In this document: one piece after another, positions 23,482 through 33,547 of the stretch
Numbering within the stretch: position 1 is the first letter of the stretch
How the letters are laid out: every line of letters starts with the position of its first letter
Assembly (NCBI GenBank): GCA_037367355.1
Contig: CM074703.1
Span: forward strand, 1,736,001 to 1,800,000
Direction of reading: 5' to 3'
Length of the DNA: 64,000 nt
From: Neoscytalidium dimidiatum
Taxonomy: Eukaryota; Ascomycota; Dothideomycetes; Botryosphaeriales; Botryosphaeriaceae
Notes under the pieces: model-generated
What the model was told of the DNA's origin: nothing
The model's database searches: none
Seen by the model: the letters and a program-made list of their open reading frames with translations, nothing else
Made by a program: the position numbers and the translations under genes

Positions 23482-25185
23482 CTATTTGGGAAGTAAAGGC
23501 TGATGCAGCAAAGACTGATGCAGCAAAGACTTTTCGTTGTCCGACGGCGCAATGCCTGCTTGCGCTGCTGGTCTGGGTGGTCGCTCCATTCTGATGGCGT
23601 CGTCGGTATCTGCGGCCGGCCTGCTGCCCCAAGTCGTCTGGTAGATTGCGCCGTCAGTTAGGGGGTTTTGGGTGCTGGGAGCTGTGTGCGGGGTACGGCG
23701 GTCGCAGGTGCGGCGGCAGCGGCAGCGGCAGCGGCAGCGCCCAGACATGGTGGGGGGGTGGAAGGGAACGGTTGGGTTGAAGCGACTTACTGCGTTGAGA
23801 GTGACCAATCCCCAGAGCTTGATCAGGCCGTGGACGTAGCCGAACACGACGACAACGGGCAGCAGCAGCACCGTGTCCTCCGGATGCCGCACGAAGTGAG
23901 GCATCAGCTTGGTGCATTTGCTGAAGACGATCCAGGCGGCGAGGGCGACGGCGCCGGCGACGCGGGCGTCGTAGTGGTAGTCCTCGCTCAGGCCGGCGCG
24001 GTACCAGGTGTAGAACAGGGTCAGGTCATACGGCAGGGCCCAGGCCGTCAGCGTGGTCTGCTGCACGGCGTACGTGCTCCACGGCTGGCGTCTGCGCGGT
24101 CGGGGTCAGCAGATGCACAAGTCAATCAATATCGGGCGGCTGCGCCCCGTTCGGGAAGGGATCTCTTACGTCCAGGTGTGGCGCTCCACGAACATCGTTG
24201 TCAGGTTGCTGCGCCAGTTGCTTCGTACCCAGCGCAGGCATTGCCGCAGGTACCGCGGGTTGCACTCGAGCGTAGTCTGGACCTCGGCATCCGGGTGGTA
24301 CTGGACGGTGGTGTCGAAGCCGTGCGAGACCATCCAGCGGGTGATGAAGTTGTCGTCGTCGGCATTGAGGGTGTAGCCGTTCCACTTCTCGTTCTGGAAG
24401 CCGTGGGTGAAGTCGCCATTCTGCAGGATACGCGCCCGGTAGGCGACGGTGCGGCCGCTGAGGCAGGGGAGACCCCCGTCCATCTGGGTGCAGGCGGTGA
24501 TATCGAAATTACGACGCCGAATGTACATTTCCCCGAGAAATTGCCACAGGTACTCGCGGGACAGATAGCGGAAGTTGGGGTTCCTCTTGATCTTCTGGTT
24601 GGTGCCGACGCCGCCCATGTTGGGGTGCTCGAAGGGGGCCAGGATCCAGGGCAGCAGCTTGGGGCCCCAGATTACGTCGTCGTCGGCGAAGATGATGATC
24701 TTGGTCTTGACCTGGGGGATTGCGGCGCACATCTGGCGGCGCTTGTTTGCCTGGGCGACGCTCATAACTCGGATCGTCTTTTGGGCGGCGCCGCCCATGG
24801 CGTCCAGCATCTTATTGGCCCGGTTGACATTGGCGTCGATCGTCACCAAAATGATTTCTGCAGGCGCACAGCCCAGGATTGACCGGATAGTTTCCCGCAG
24901 CTCCTCGCCGTCGCCGTCGATGGAGGGCAGGATGACGGTGACGTCGCCGGCGGTGTAGGTGGGCTTCTCGGGGATGGGCGTGGGGCGGTAGAGGGCGTAG
25001 AAGGCAATGGCGTTGACGACGGTGCGCACGCCCTTGAGCAGGCTTGGGCGAGGGGGGAGCGAGTTAGAGACGGAGAGCACGCGCAGCATTGTGCAATGCA
25101 TGTGAAGCCGGAGCCGGACTTACAAGGTCAGGGCGAAGACGGTCAGCCACCAATGCTGGTCGACAAAGGACCAGAGAGCCTCCAT
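23482..25185 (-). CDS. Family 2 polysaccharide synthase (Cps1/hyaluronan synthase-like)
   Basis: Four exons on the minus strand: 25124-25185, 24170-25042, 23791-24091 and 23482-23637, giving 463 residues. All three introns (81, 78 and 153 nt) have GTAAGT or GTAAGA donors and keep frame. An N-terminal hydrophobic segment (WWLTVFALTF) precedes a GT-A domain with ILPSIDGDGEE, the DxD-like IIIFADDDVIWG, TLNADDDNF and the processive-synthase motif QCLRW. The C-terminal part has further hydrophobic segments (VAGAVALAAWIVF, LLLPVVVVFGYVHGL). This architecture is that of membrane beta-glycan synthases such as cryptococcal Cps1 and hyaluronan synthase: UDP-sugar in the cytosol, polymer exported through the membrane. 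The exact sugar cannot be read from sequence. The last exon (TTWGSRP...) matches the usual family ending but also contains a short duplicated LLHQ unit. Confidence 0.82.
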
Positions 25186-26217
25186 TGCAACGCCAAACGA
25201 GGGACGCAACGAGTGTGAGGGAGACTGCGGGACTGCCTGCGTCGATGCGCTTGTCAGGCGGCGCTTCTGTCGGGGAGGGGAGGGACTAAATAGTGCAGCC
25301 ACATCTGGGAGTGGAATATGACTGGTAATAAGTACGCCGTTGATGGGGTTGAATAGCGCAGCAGCATGTCGTCAAAGAATAAGTCCTTGTGCATGGCCCG
25401 TAGCCCGGGCCCACCAGGCCACTGAGCAGTTCTGTAACTGCCTGCAGGCGCGCTTTCCCCATCTGTCGTCTAGTCGATCGACATTAGGAGTATTTCCGCA
25501 CCCACACCCTCTGCAAGTAAGGAAAGGCCAGTTGCAGGGGGGGGCCGCCAGCTCCCAGCATATCCACTCGCCAGCGCCGCCTAGGCGAGGGCACGCCGTG
25601 CGCCGCACGCCGCACGCCGCACCGCGGGCAGCCATCGCGCGGCCTCCGATCATGCACCGCTCGTGCCAGCTCCCGCGCGCGAGTGGAGGCGCGTTAAGAA
25701 TAGGCAGGCCGGAGAGAGCCTGTGCCTCGTTCTCGATTGCGCGCCGGCCCACTGCACTCCGCGGCCAGCGAGCGCGAAGCACGATGCCTCGCACGCTTGC
25801 CAGAGCAAACCCTCGCACCCCCCGACGCCCGTGGTGTGATGCTGGATGGAACCCACCTCCCACCCCCCCCGCAGGCCCGGCGTCGGCTAATGCCTGCTGC
25901 CCACTCACTTATCCACTGCCCACCTCATCACTCGCGCACACACATACTCACGCTGCTTGCCCGGCCCTGCCCTGTCTTGCCGTGCCCTGCCCTGCCCTGC
26001 CTTGCCTTGCCTTGCCTTACCCTGCCTCTTGCCCTGCTGCTGCCCGCGCCGCGCCGCGTCGTTCTGCTCTTGTCTCTCGAGCATGCTCCATGCTCCATGC
26101 TCCATGCTCATGCTCATGCTCATGCTCATGCTCCAAGCTTCCCAGCAGCCCGCAGCCGTCGCCCGCCGCCCGCCGCCCGCTGCCGCCGCCGCCGCCGCCG
26201 CACACGCCCCAGCTCTG

Positions 26218-26248
<31 letters not shown>

Positions 26249-29200
26249 CAGCGACCGGCGATCAACTGCTTGCCGGAACATGGCGAATTGCCTGTGGCGA
26301 CTGCCCGTCACGAGCAAGCGTATCGCCCGCCCCGTGGCTGACATCAAAGTCTTACTCCATGTCATGCTCGCGCCATCGATAACTTCCTCGTATGGCCAGC
26401 GTGCGGCCGCCCCAAGCCCACACCAGCCCCAACCCGGGCCCGCCCTCCACACCCTAGCAGGCGCGCGAGCGCGCTTCTTCTGCTGCCCGTCCCCCTGCGC
26501 CAGCACTACTCTCCATCCACCTGCGCCGCCCCGGCCCCAGCCCTCCACCGCGCACCCCCTCCCCCCCATTCCAAAAGGCGCCCTCCAAGCCCACAGCCCA
26601 GCCCGCGTCAAGCGAGCCCGCCGCCTGCACGCAACGTGCGCCGCGCCGTCATCATGCCGTGCGTGCTGCATAATCTCCTGCCGCTGCGTTTTTATCCGCA
26701 CGCTCGTCGAGCTGCAGCAATGATCTGCCCGGGGGCAGCGGGGGGAACGATGCCTCCCGTTCCGATGCATGTCAGGAAATTTAGCCAGCATGCGCAAAGG
26801 AGAAAAAGGAAAGTGGCCATTGCTGCGAAATATTTCGATCCATCTCTCTCACCCAGCCCAGCGCCCCCACCAAGGGCCCTTGAGGCCCTTGAGGGCCCGC
26901 GGAAGGGCCCGCGGAAGGGCCCCCCCTCCCCTTCCAAGCACACAGGTCGCCGCGGGTCCACCGTTTTGCTTCCCTCACCCGGCGCGCTGCAGCGCCGGCC
27001 GGACGGCATCGCCGCGCTGCGCAGTCCGTCGCCTGCTAATCTGCCCAGAGGCGGCTCTCGTGTTAGTCAGAGGTCCCCCAGCGCGATCTCAGCGTGTTTG
27101 CGCGGCGCCATGCTGTTTGCGGAGCCTGGACGAACGTAGGGCTGAGCCGCATAGACGTCCTCCATCGTGGCACCCATGCGCCAGAATTGCTTTTTCGCCT
27201 TGAGCTTGTTTCCAACAAGGCCACAGACGCACTGCCGCTCTAGCCTCAACGACGCTCTGCCCGGTGTGAAGGGCTTGCAGGTGTCCGTGTCTCAGATGCT
27301 GCCCAACGCCTCCACATCGACCCCAGATGGACGCCCTCGCGCTGCTCCCGAACCACCGCGGAGCGCCCTCCAAGCCCCTCCACGCACACCCAGCACCGCT
27401 CCGCGCGGCTGCTCGACCTATCGGCAGGGCCACGGACGAGATCGATCTGCTGTAGGTAACTGCAGCTGCAGCCTGTCGCTACCCGCCGCCGACATGGGTG
27501 CGCCTCGATCTCCGGGTCCTGGGCCATAAGACCATTGGTATGCCGCTCGGAGGGGTCGTCGCTGCTGAGGGAGCGTGACCAGCCCGACACCACCTCTTTC
27601 TAGAAGCCCGCGCGAACCTGCATTGCAGGGCATGTCGCGGCCCGCTCTTTGTTCCGACTCGCCGTGCCCGCGTCTGGCGTGCCCTTGAGGCCACCCAATA
27701 GAAGGAATCAGGACTCGACGCGGGGCCGTGGGATATCCCACGACGTAGGTTCCTCGGTCAGGACCAACCGTGCAGGGGGGGGCGCCGGAAGGAGCGGCGT
27801 GGCAGAGTCTCTGAGGTCTTCCTTTTTAGCTCAATATTCTCTTGTCTCTGTTGGAGTAACTCATCTCCCTTGTGGTCCCTCATTTCGCCTGCTGGTCGCC
27901 GCGGCGGTTACGCGTCGAGAGTTGGAGATGTGCGCCCGTCACTCCACTCCGGAGATAGCGTTTGGAGGCTCATCCATCCCCTTTGGGAATGTCGGAGTCC
28001 CGTCCTCTGCTAATCCTCTCGTAGAAGCCGCCCAAAATTAGCAATCTGCATTCTCTTCCTGTACCGACGCGGAGATGAGGAATTTGTGGAAAGTGCCGAT
28101 GACAATCCCGTGCGCTTTGAGCACTCCGCTGTGCCAAGCCCAGAATAGCACCCTCACCGCGACTGCTGTACTCTGCCCCTGAGCCCAGAACATCGTCTGC
28201 CTGTCCGATAGGCAATTGCGTGGTTCCACACAAGCGTGTCTCGTATCAAGCCCGCTGTCGACGACTCAACATGCCGGCCAGACCCTCCCTCTCTCGTTGG
28301 TGCGGCATGGGCGCTTGCATTAGGGATCGACGGCACACCGGCACTCCCGATCGCTTTGTACAAGCTGATGACAATTTCCTCTAGCTCACCTCGTACCGTC
28401 TGGCCCGCCGTCCCCTCTTGTCTTCCAGAAGCCGATTCTGAATAACGCAAGCGCTCGCCATTCATGGAAAAATGCACCCGATGGCGTTCCATATCCACAG
28501 AACGGGGACGGGAGTCCGCGACTCGTTGCCGAGATTGCGGTATGACGTCTCTGCGACACATCTCCATTCTCGCTTTCAATACTCTTCCCTTCCTTCCATG
28601 TCTCATACGGAGTACGATGATGGCATGCGGCCTGAGGATGCGGACGACAGCCGCCCAGAAAGGTGAGAGAACTATCACAACGGTCAGTCCCAAGCTCTCC
28701 GATCCGCAAATCCGTTCGGTGAAATTTTTCTGGTGCGGCGCTTCGAAGCTCCATGCTCGTTGACTGCGGGCCCATCCGTCTTGGATTCTTCTATTCCCCA
28801 ATGTCTCATTGGACGATTGGCTCCTATTGGTCCGTCTCGCTTCTCGGTACTTTCGGTACATGGTGGAGCGTTTCATGGGATATCCTATTTGTCAATCGTC
28901 CAATCTCCCTTTAGTGTTCTCGTCTCTTTTTGTCACCGACTCCGAAAGGAATGGGAAGAGCTCATGTTCGGGAAAAGAAAGTAAAGGGATCGTGTGGATG
29001 GGAGAGTATCCGGCGAGTCAGGGTGCAGGTGGCGCTGCGGGATGGACCGCCCGTCGAGTCAATGGAAATGGACAACGGTCTGGCCGGTGACGTAGGGAAA
29101 ATGGGGGTGGATGAGGTGGGGTGCAGAGAGTCATTGCCCGGGTCAATTTGGTGTTGAAGGTGCCAGGCGGATTTCGGGCCGTGACTGGGGGACGAGGTAT

Positions 29201-29973
29201 TCTTTCCACCCACCCTGCAGGTACTCGGGCAATGTACCTACCACCTGCGTGCGATCGAGAGGTCCGCAGAATGGGGCATCAGAGGAATACCTCAGATGGG
29301 ACTCTGGGCAGGTCATCCGGTAAGGCTTATCGTCCCGTCTTCTGCGCCTCGCAACCTACAAGCATTCTTTCAACTCTCTTCAATGAACCTTCCCGCTGAT
29401 GCACTGCTACATGAGAGAACGTCGGACGGCATGGCGCAATGGGCTCTGCGTCCACAGCCAGGAGGGCGAATGAGGGGCTACGGAAGGATGTGCGGGCACG
29501 GGAGATGGCGCGGAGGGAGGTGATAGGGATATAGGACGTTGGTTCGAGTGCGCGACGCCATCTATCCGCAGGCCTGAGGTGTCATCTGCGGTGACCTAGT
29601 GACTTGCTCTTCCGTACCTCCTGACTGGAAGTCCGAAGCAGCCATCCGGGGCTGCGCTGCATGGTGGGCTGGCCGGACGGATGAAGATGTGACAGAGAAC
29701 AAAGGCGGCGGCGAGGCGCCGGCGGCGAGATGCGCGCGTCTCCGCGGCGGGCTTTTTTGCGATAGAGAGGAAAAAGTTTGGAAGTGGTGTGTGAAAGGGC
29801 GTTGGTGACTGTCGCGCAGAGCCGGCATCTCAGCTAGGGTCTTGGCGCCCGAGGCGCTGGAATGGTTTTCCCTTCGGGCGTGCACGGCAGAGAGTTGACC
29901 TCAACGCCCACGGAGCACGCAGCCTCATCCACCCTCGACACCACCCCATCTCCGCTCCTCCATCGCCGCCGCC
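25186..29973. other. 4.8-kb region without a recognisable gene
   Basis: Microsatellites dominate the left half: a CCTGC-rich stretch near 25960-26030, a GCTCATG/GCTCCATG repeat (26082-26133) and a TC run (26219-26246). The right half (27.8-29.5 kb) is less GC-rich and has short frames with some protein-like composition, for example 28236-28445 (plus) and 28154-28876 (minus), but no motif I recognise. The last 300 bases must contain the ATP20 promoter. Confidence 0.4.
26082..26133. repeat. GCTCCATG / GCTCATG tandem repeat
   Basis: Two related units (about 7 bases) are repeated head to tail with no spacers. It is a minisatellite, not a CRISPR array. Confidence 0.7.
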
Positions 29974-30835
29974 ATGTCTTTCGCTGCCTCTCGCGCCGTG
30001 CTGCGGCACTCCCGCTTCGCCGTGCGCCGTCCCGCCGTGCGCCATGCCTCCAGCACCACCGAGGCTGCGAAGGAAAAGGCCTCTCAAGCCTCCTCCAAGG
30101 CCGCCGAGGGCCTCTCCCGCGCGAGTGCTTCTGGCAGCGCTGCCCTCCAGAAGGCCTCCCAGTTCGGCGGTGCCGCTCTGCAGCGCCTGGCCTCCGCCGG
30201 TGGCCGCACGGCCAAGGTGGCTGGCTTCATCCAGTGTAAGTGCGCCTCGCCTTCTGCAGAGCCAGCATGGAGATCGTCATCTGCCGCTTCGTGGATCCAT
30301 CGACATCGACCGGATGCTGCGGTGGCAGGATCATTGGCGCTTTCGATGGTGTTCTAGACGCCTGCAGCTTGCCTGTCGACCCGCGGTGGTGGAGGCGCAT
30401 CCACAGCCATTGCTTGTAAGAGCTTGCGTAAACCCGACTGACATGCATTCCCCGCAGCTCTCATCCCACCGACCGTCTACTACTCGCGCGTTGCGCTTGA
30501 GCTCGGCAAGATTGTCTTCCAGGCCCGCAAAATGAGCCCTCCGTAAGCGAAGTGCCTGTACAAATCTTGAAACAGAGCATGTACTCATGGACCCTCGCAG
30601 CTCCACGCAAACCTTCCAGGCCTACTTCCAGCCGCTCCTCAACTCCCTCAAGAACCCGTCGCAGCTCTCCGGCCAGACCTCCAACATCTTGGCGCGCATC
30701 AGGAACGTGAACCGCGCGGAGCTTGCCTCTGCTGGCGTTGTCGCGGCGGAGGTTCTTGGGTTCTTCACCGTTGGCGAGATGATCGGCCGGTTCAAGATCG
30801 TCGGCTACAGGTCGAGCGCACCGGCCCACCACTAA
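29974..30835 (+). CDS. ATP20: Mitochondrial ATP synthase subunit g
   Basis: Three exons: 29974-30235, 30458-30542 and 30601-30835, giving 193 residues. The N-terminus (MSFAASRAVLRHSRFAVRR) is Arg-rich and acid-free, as in a mitochondrial targeting sequence, and is followed by an Ala/Ser/Lys-rich stretch that is longer than in yeast. The conserved core spans the two introns: LIPPTVYYSRVALELGKIVF, then QTFQAYFQPLL, and a C-terminal membrane segment LASAGVVAAEVLGFFTVGEMIG with the GxxxG-like pattern typical of the family. Subunit g sits in the inner membrane at the Fo dimer interface and supports ATP synthase dimerisation and cristae shape. The 222-nt first intron is long for this genome. The gene lies 435 nt upstream of ROK1 in the same orientation. 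Confidence 0.9.
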
Positions 30836-31270
30836 AGGGGCACGAGATAGGGGATGGATTGGAGCAAGGCCAGCTGTCGATTGGAAGCAGGACGCAGACG
30901 GGGCCGAGGCCGGGTGAATGCGGAAGACAGGGCGACAAAAGCAGTAGAGGGAGCTGTTGACTAGAGGAGCACAACCTGCTCTACGGAGCAGGGCACTGTA
31001 CTACATGCGCATAAGCTGCTTCTAGATTTTATCCATTTCCTTTGTATTTCTATGCCAATCAGGCCATTGCATTCTAGTGGACGAGCCATTGAAGCTTAAT
31101 GCTTTGAGTGCACGTGATGGTTGGAAGCTTTGACGACCCTGATAAAAGTTTATTTTTTTTTCGATAGCGGAATTATTGCGCCGCCAACGTCTGTCGGTAC
31201 CACAAAACTATGTGTCGCCACCAGTGATCGTTCGCAAAACCTCGTCATCAACTTCACATCCTGTCCAGGC
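30836..31270. promoter_or_regulatory. ATP20-ROK1 spacer, ROK1 promoter region
   Basis: Short intergenic region with the ATP20 3' UTR and, toward the right, AT-richer DNA including TGATAAAAGTTTATTTTT near 31139. A frame open upstream of ROK1 continues into it from 31121 but lacks helicase-like sequence. Confidence 0.35.
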
Positions 31271-33547
31271 ATGGACTTCCTCAAGATTCTGTCGCGCGGC
31301 ACCAATATCGCCAAAGGTGCCGCGAAAAACGCGCCCGCGCCGAAGACGCCCTCCAGCGGCGCAACCTCGAATCCCCAGCTTTTTGGCCGCGAAGCCGTCC
31401 AAGACGAGCAAAACTCTGCTACGGCCACCCAAACGAAGACGAAGAAGCGCAAACGAGGCCAACATACTGCGGCGACAGTCGATCTGCCGCCCGAGCTCGA
31501 CTTCTTCGGCGACGGAAAGCGGGAGGACAAGCATGCGGAAGGCCAGAACCGGGCTGCTGACAAGGAGCATGAGAAGAGCGGGCACACTGAGGATAGTATT
31601 GGCAATGAGGCTGCTGGAGGAGAGATTTCGATGACGGAAGAGGAGTGCAAGCGGATTCTGCGATCTCACAAGGTCAAAATAACATTGCTGGAGGACTACA
31701 AGGCCCAAGAGGCGCAGGAGAAGGCGGCGGAGAGGAAATCCAAAAGGCGCAAGAAGTCGAAGGAGCAAGTGCAGGAACCGCCGCAGAAGAAGGCGAAGGT
31801 GCAACTGTTCCCGCAGCCGCTCACATCCTTCGGCCAGCTGAGGTCGCGGTTCGATATTTCGAGGAAGTTGGCTGAGAACATCGATGCGCAGGGCTATACC
31901 GTGCCTACTGAGGTGCAGCTGGCGAGTTTGCCATTGCTGCTTGAGGATGTAGGCCCGGAGAGCAATGGTATCGATTTGCTAACTGTTGCGCCGACTGGTA
32001 GCGGAAAGACGCTGGCTTTCCTAATCCCTGTGGTCGAGTCGCTTTTGCGGAGACGTAGGCAGGCGCGGAACGGCAAAGATGCTCAACAAAATAAGGAAGG
32101 AATCCAAGCAATCATCCTCGCACCAACAAAGGAATTGGCTAGTCAGATTGTCAATGAGGGGCGGAAATTGAGCCTCAAGACGGGGATTAAGGTCTCCCTC
32201 ATGCGGAAGGGTATGGAGGTTTTGGAGCAGCCTGGAGAGGAAGAAACCAAGCGTGACGATGAAGACGAGGGCTCGGAAGAAGAGAGTGGCAGCGAAAGCG
32301 AGGGGGAGTCTGCATCTGAGAACGAAAAGAGCACCAAGAAGGCGAAGGCACGCAAGAAGGGGCAGCTGGTCAAATCGGATATTCTTGTCTCGACACCACT
32401 TACTCTACTCCACGCACTACAAGACTCAGACGGAAATGCAAGCTCCATCTCATCCGTCAAGTACCTAGTTTTGGACGAAGCAGACGTCCTTCTCGACCCC
32501 CTTTTCCGCCAACAGACCCTAGACATCTGGAACGCATGCACAAGCCCGCTCCTCCGCGTCAGCCTCTGGTCCGCCACCATGGGCTCCAGCATCGAAGAGC
32601 TCGCCAGAACCACCATCACATCGCGCTGGACCTCCGTCTCCGCCTCCGACATCACCCGTCCCAACCTCGTCCGCCTCATCGTCGGCCTCAAGGACTCTGC
32701 CGTGCCCAACATCCACCACCAACTCACCTACGCCGCCACCGAGCAAGGCAAGCTCCTCGCCGTCCGCCAGCTCCTGCACCCCACCGCCCCCGCCAAGCGC
32801 GACCAACAACAATCCGCCCCGACCCTCCGCCCGCCCTTCCTCATCTTCACCCAGACCATCCCGCGCGCCCAGGCCCTCTACGCCGAGCTCCAGTACGACA
32901 TCCCCCCGGAGGCCGGCGGCTCGTCCCGCATCGCGGTGCTGCACTCGTCGCTCTCGTCCTCGCTGCGCGACGGCGTGATGGCGCGCTTCCGCCGCGGCGA
33001 GGTGTGGGTGCTCATCACGACGGACCTGCTGGCGCGCGGCGTCGACTTCCGCGGCATCAACGGCGTCGTCAACTACGACGTGCCCGCCAGCGGCGCCGCG
33101 TACGTGCACCGCGTGGGCCGCACGGGGCGCGCGGGCCGCGAGGGCGGCGTCGCCGTCACGCTGTACACCGAGGAGGACGTGCCGTACATCAAGAACATCG
33201 CGAACGTGATCAAGAGGAGTGAAGAGCTGAGGGGCGGCGACGGCGGCGGCGAGAGGACGGTGCAGCAGTGGCTGTTGGATGCGCTGCCGACGCCGTCGAA
33301 GAGGGAGAAGAAGTTGCTGAAGAAGAGGGGCGTGGAGGCCAGGAGGACGGGCGTCGAGGGGAGGGATGGCAGGGGGAAGTGGCGGACGCAGATTAGTACG
33401 AAGAGTGGGTTTGAGAGGAGGGTGGAGCATAATAGGAGGGAGGCGGTGGAGGCGAGTAAGAGGAGGAAAGAGGGCGGTGGGGTGGAGAGGAAGGGAAAGG
33501 GCGAGGGCGGTGCGGAGGAGAACGCGGAGGAGTTTGGGGGATTTTAG
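31271..33547 (+). CDS. ROK1: DEAD-box RNA helicase Rok1, 40S ribosome biogenesis
   Basis: Intronless, 758 residues. The start is taken at the ATG giving MDFLKILSRGTNIAK, which matches the family N-terminus; the frame runs 50 codons further upstream without homology-like sequence. Helicase motifs in order: Q-motif region GYTVPTEVQ (about residue 207), APTGSGKT (about 240), PTKELASQ, DEAD (about 402), SAT (about 435), LIFTQ, LLARGVDFRG and HRVGRTGRAGREG (about 620). A highly acidic Glu/Ser insert between motifs Ia and Ib is typical of Rok1. The C-terminus is Lys/Arg-rich. Rok1/DDX52 is a nucleolar helicase needed for early pre-18S cleavage, with snoRNA release as a proposed role. The second half is visibly richer in GC than the first. 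MRD1, elsewhere in this window, acts in the same pathway. Confidence 0.93.
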   Translation: MDFLKILSRGTNIAKGAAKNAPAPKTPSSGATSNPQLFGREAVQDEQNSATATQTKTKKRKRGQHTAATVDLPPELDFFGDGKREDKHAEGQNRAADKEHEKSGHTEDSIGNEAAGGEISMTEEECKRILRSHKVKITLLEDYKAQEAQEKAAERKSKRRKKSKEQVQEPPQKKAKVQLFPQPLTSFGQLRSRFDISRKLAENIDAQGYTVPTEVQLASLPLLLEDVGPESNGIDLLTVAPTGSGKTLAFLIPVVESLLRRRRQARNGKDAQQNKEGIQAIILAPTKELASQIVNEGRKLSLKTGIKVSLMRKGMEVLEQPGEEETKRDDEDEGSEEESGSESEGESASENEKSTKKAKARKKGQLVKSDILVSTPLTLLHALQDSDGNASSISSVKYLVLDEADVLLDPLFRQQTLDIWNACTSPLLRVSLWSATMGSSIEELARTTITSRWTSVSASDITRPNLVRLIVGLKDSAVPNIHHQLTYAATEQGKLLAVRQLLHPTAPAKRDQQQSAPTLRPPFLIFTQTIPRAQALYAELQYDIPPEAGGSSRIAVLHSSLSSSLRDGVMARFRRGEVWVLITTDLLARGVDFRGINGVVNYDVPASGAAYVHRVGRTGRAGREGGVAVTLYTEEDVPYIKNIANVIKRSEELRGGDGGGERTVQQWLLDALPTPSKREKKLLKKRGVEARRTGVEGRDGRGKWRTQISTKSGFERRVEHNRREAVEASKRRKEGGGVERKGKGEGGAEENAEEFGGF

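Noticed and set aside
23668..24882. 404-codon plus-strand frame opposite the polysaccharide synthase
   Set aside because: It crosses introns of a well-supported minus-strand gene and has no motif; an antisense shadow.
26082..26133. Regularly repeated short units resembling an array
   Set aside because: There are no spacers between units and the host is a eukaryote; a minisatellite, not CRISPR.
28040..28445. Possible BTB-domain relic (DDNPVRFEHSAV, ALALGIDGTPALPIALYKL)
   Set aside because: The two fragments recall BTB proteins but lie in broken frames, and the resemblance is from memory only; too weak to call.
28154..28876. 240-codon minus-strand frame
   Set aside because: No recognisable motif, Arg-rich mixed composition and no supporting context.
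31121..31270. 50-codon N-terminal extension of ROK1
   Set aside because: The extension has no family resemblance; MDFLKILSRGTN at 31271 matches the usual Rok1 start.
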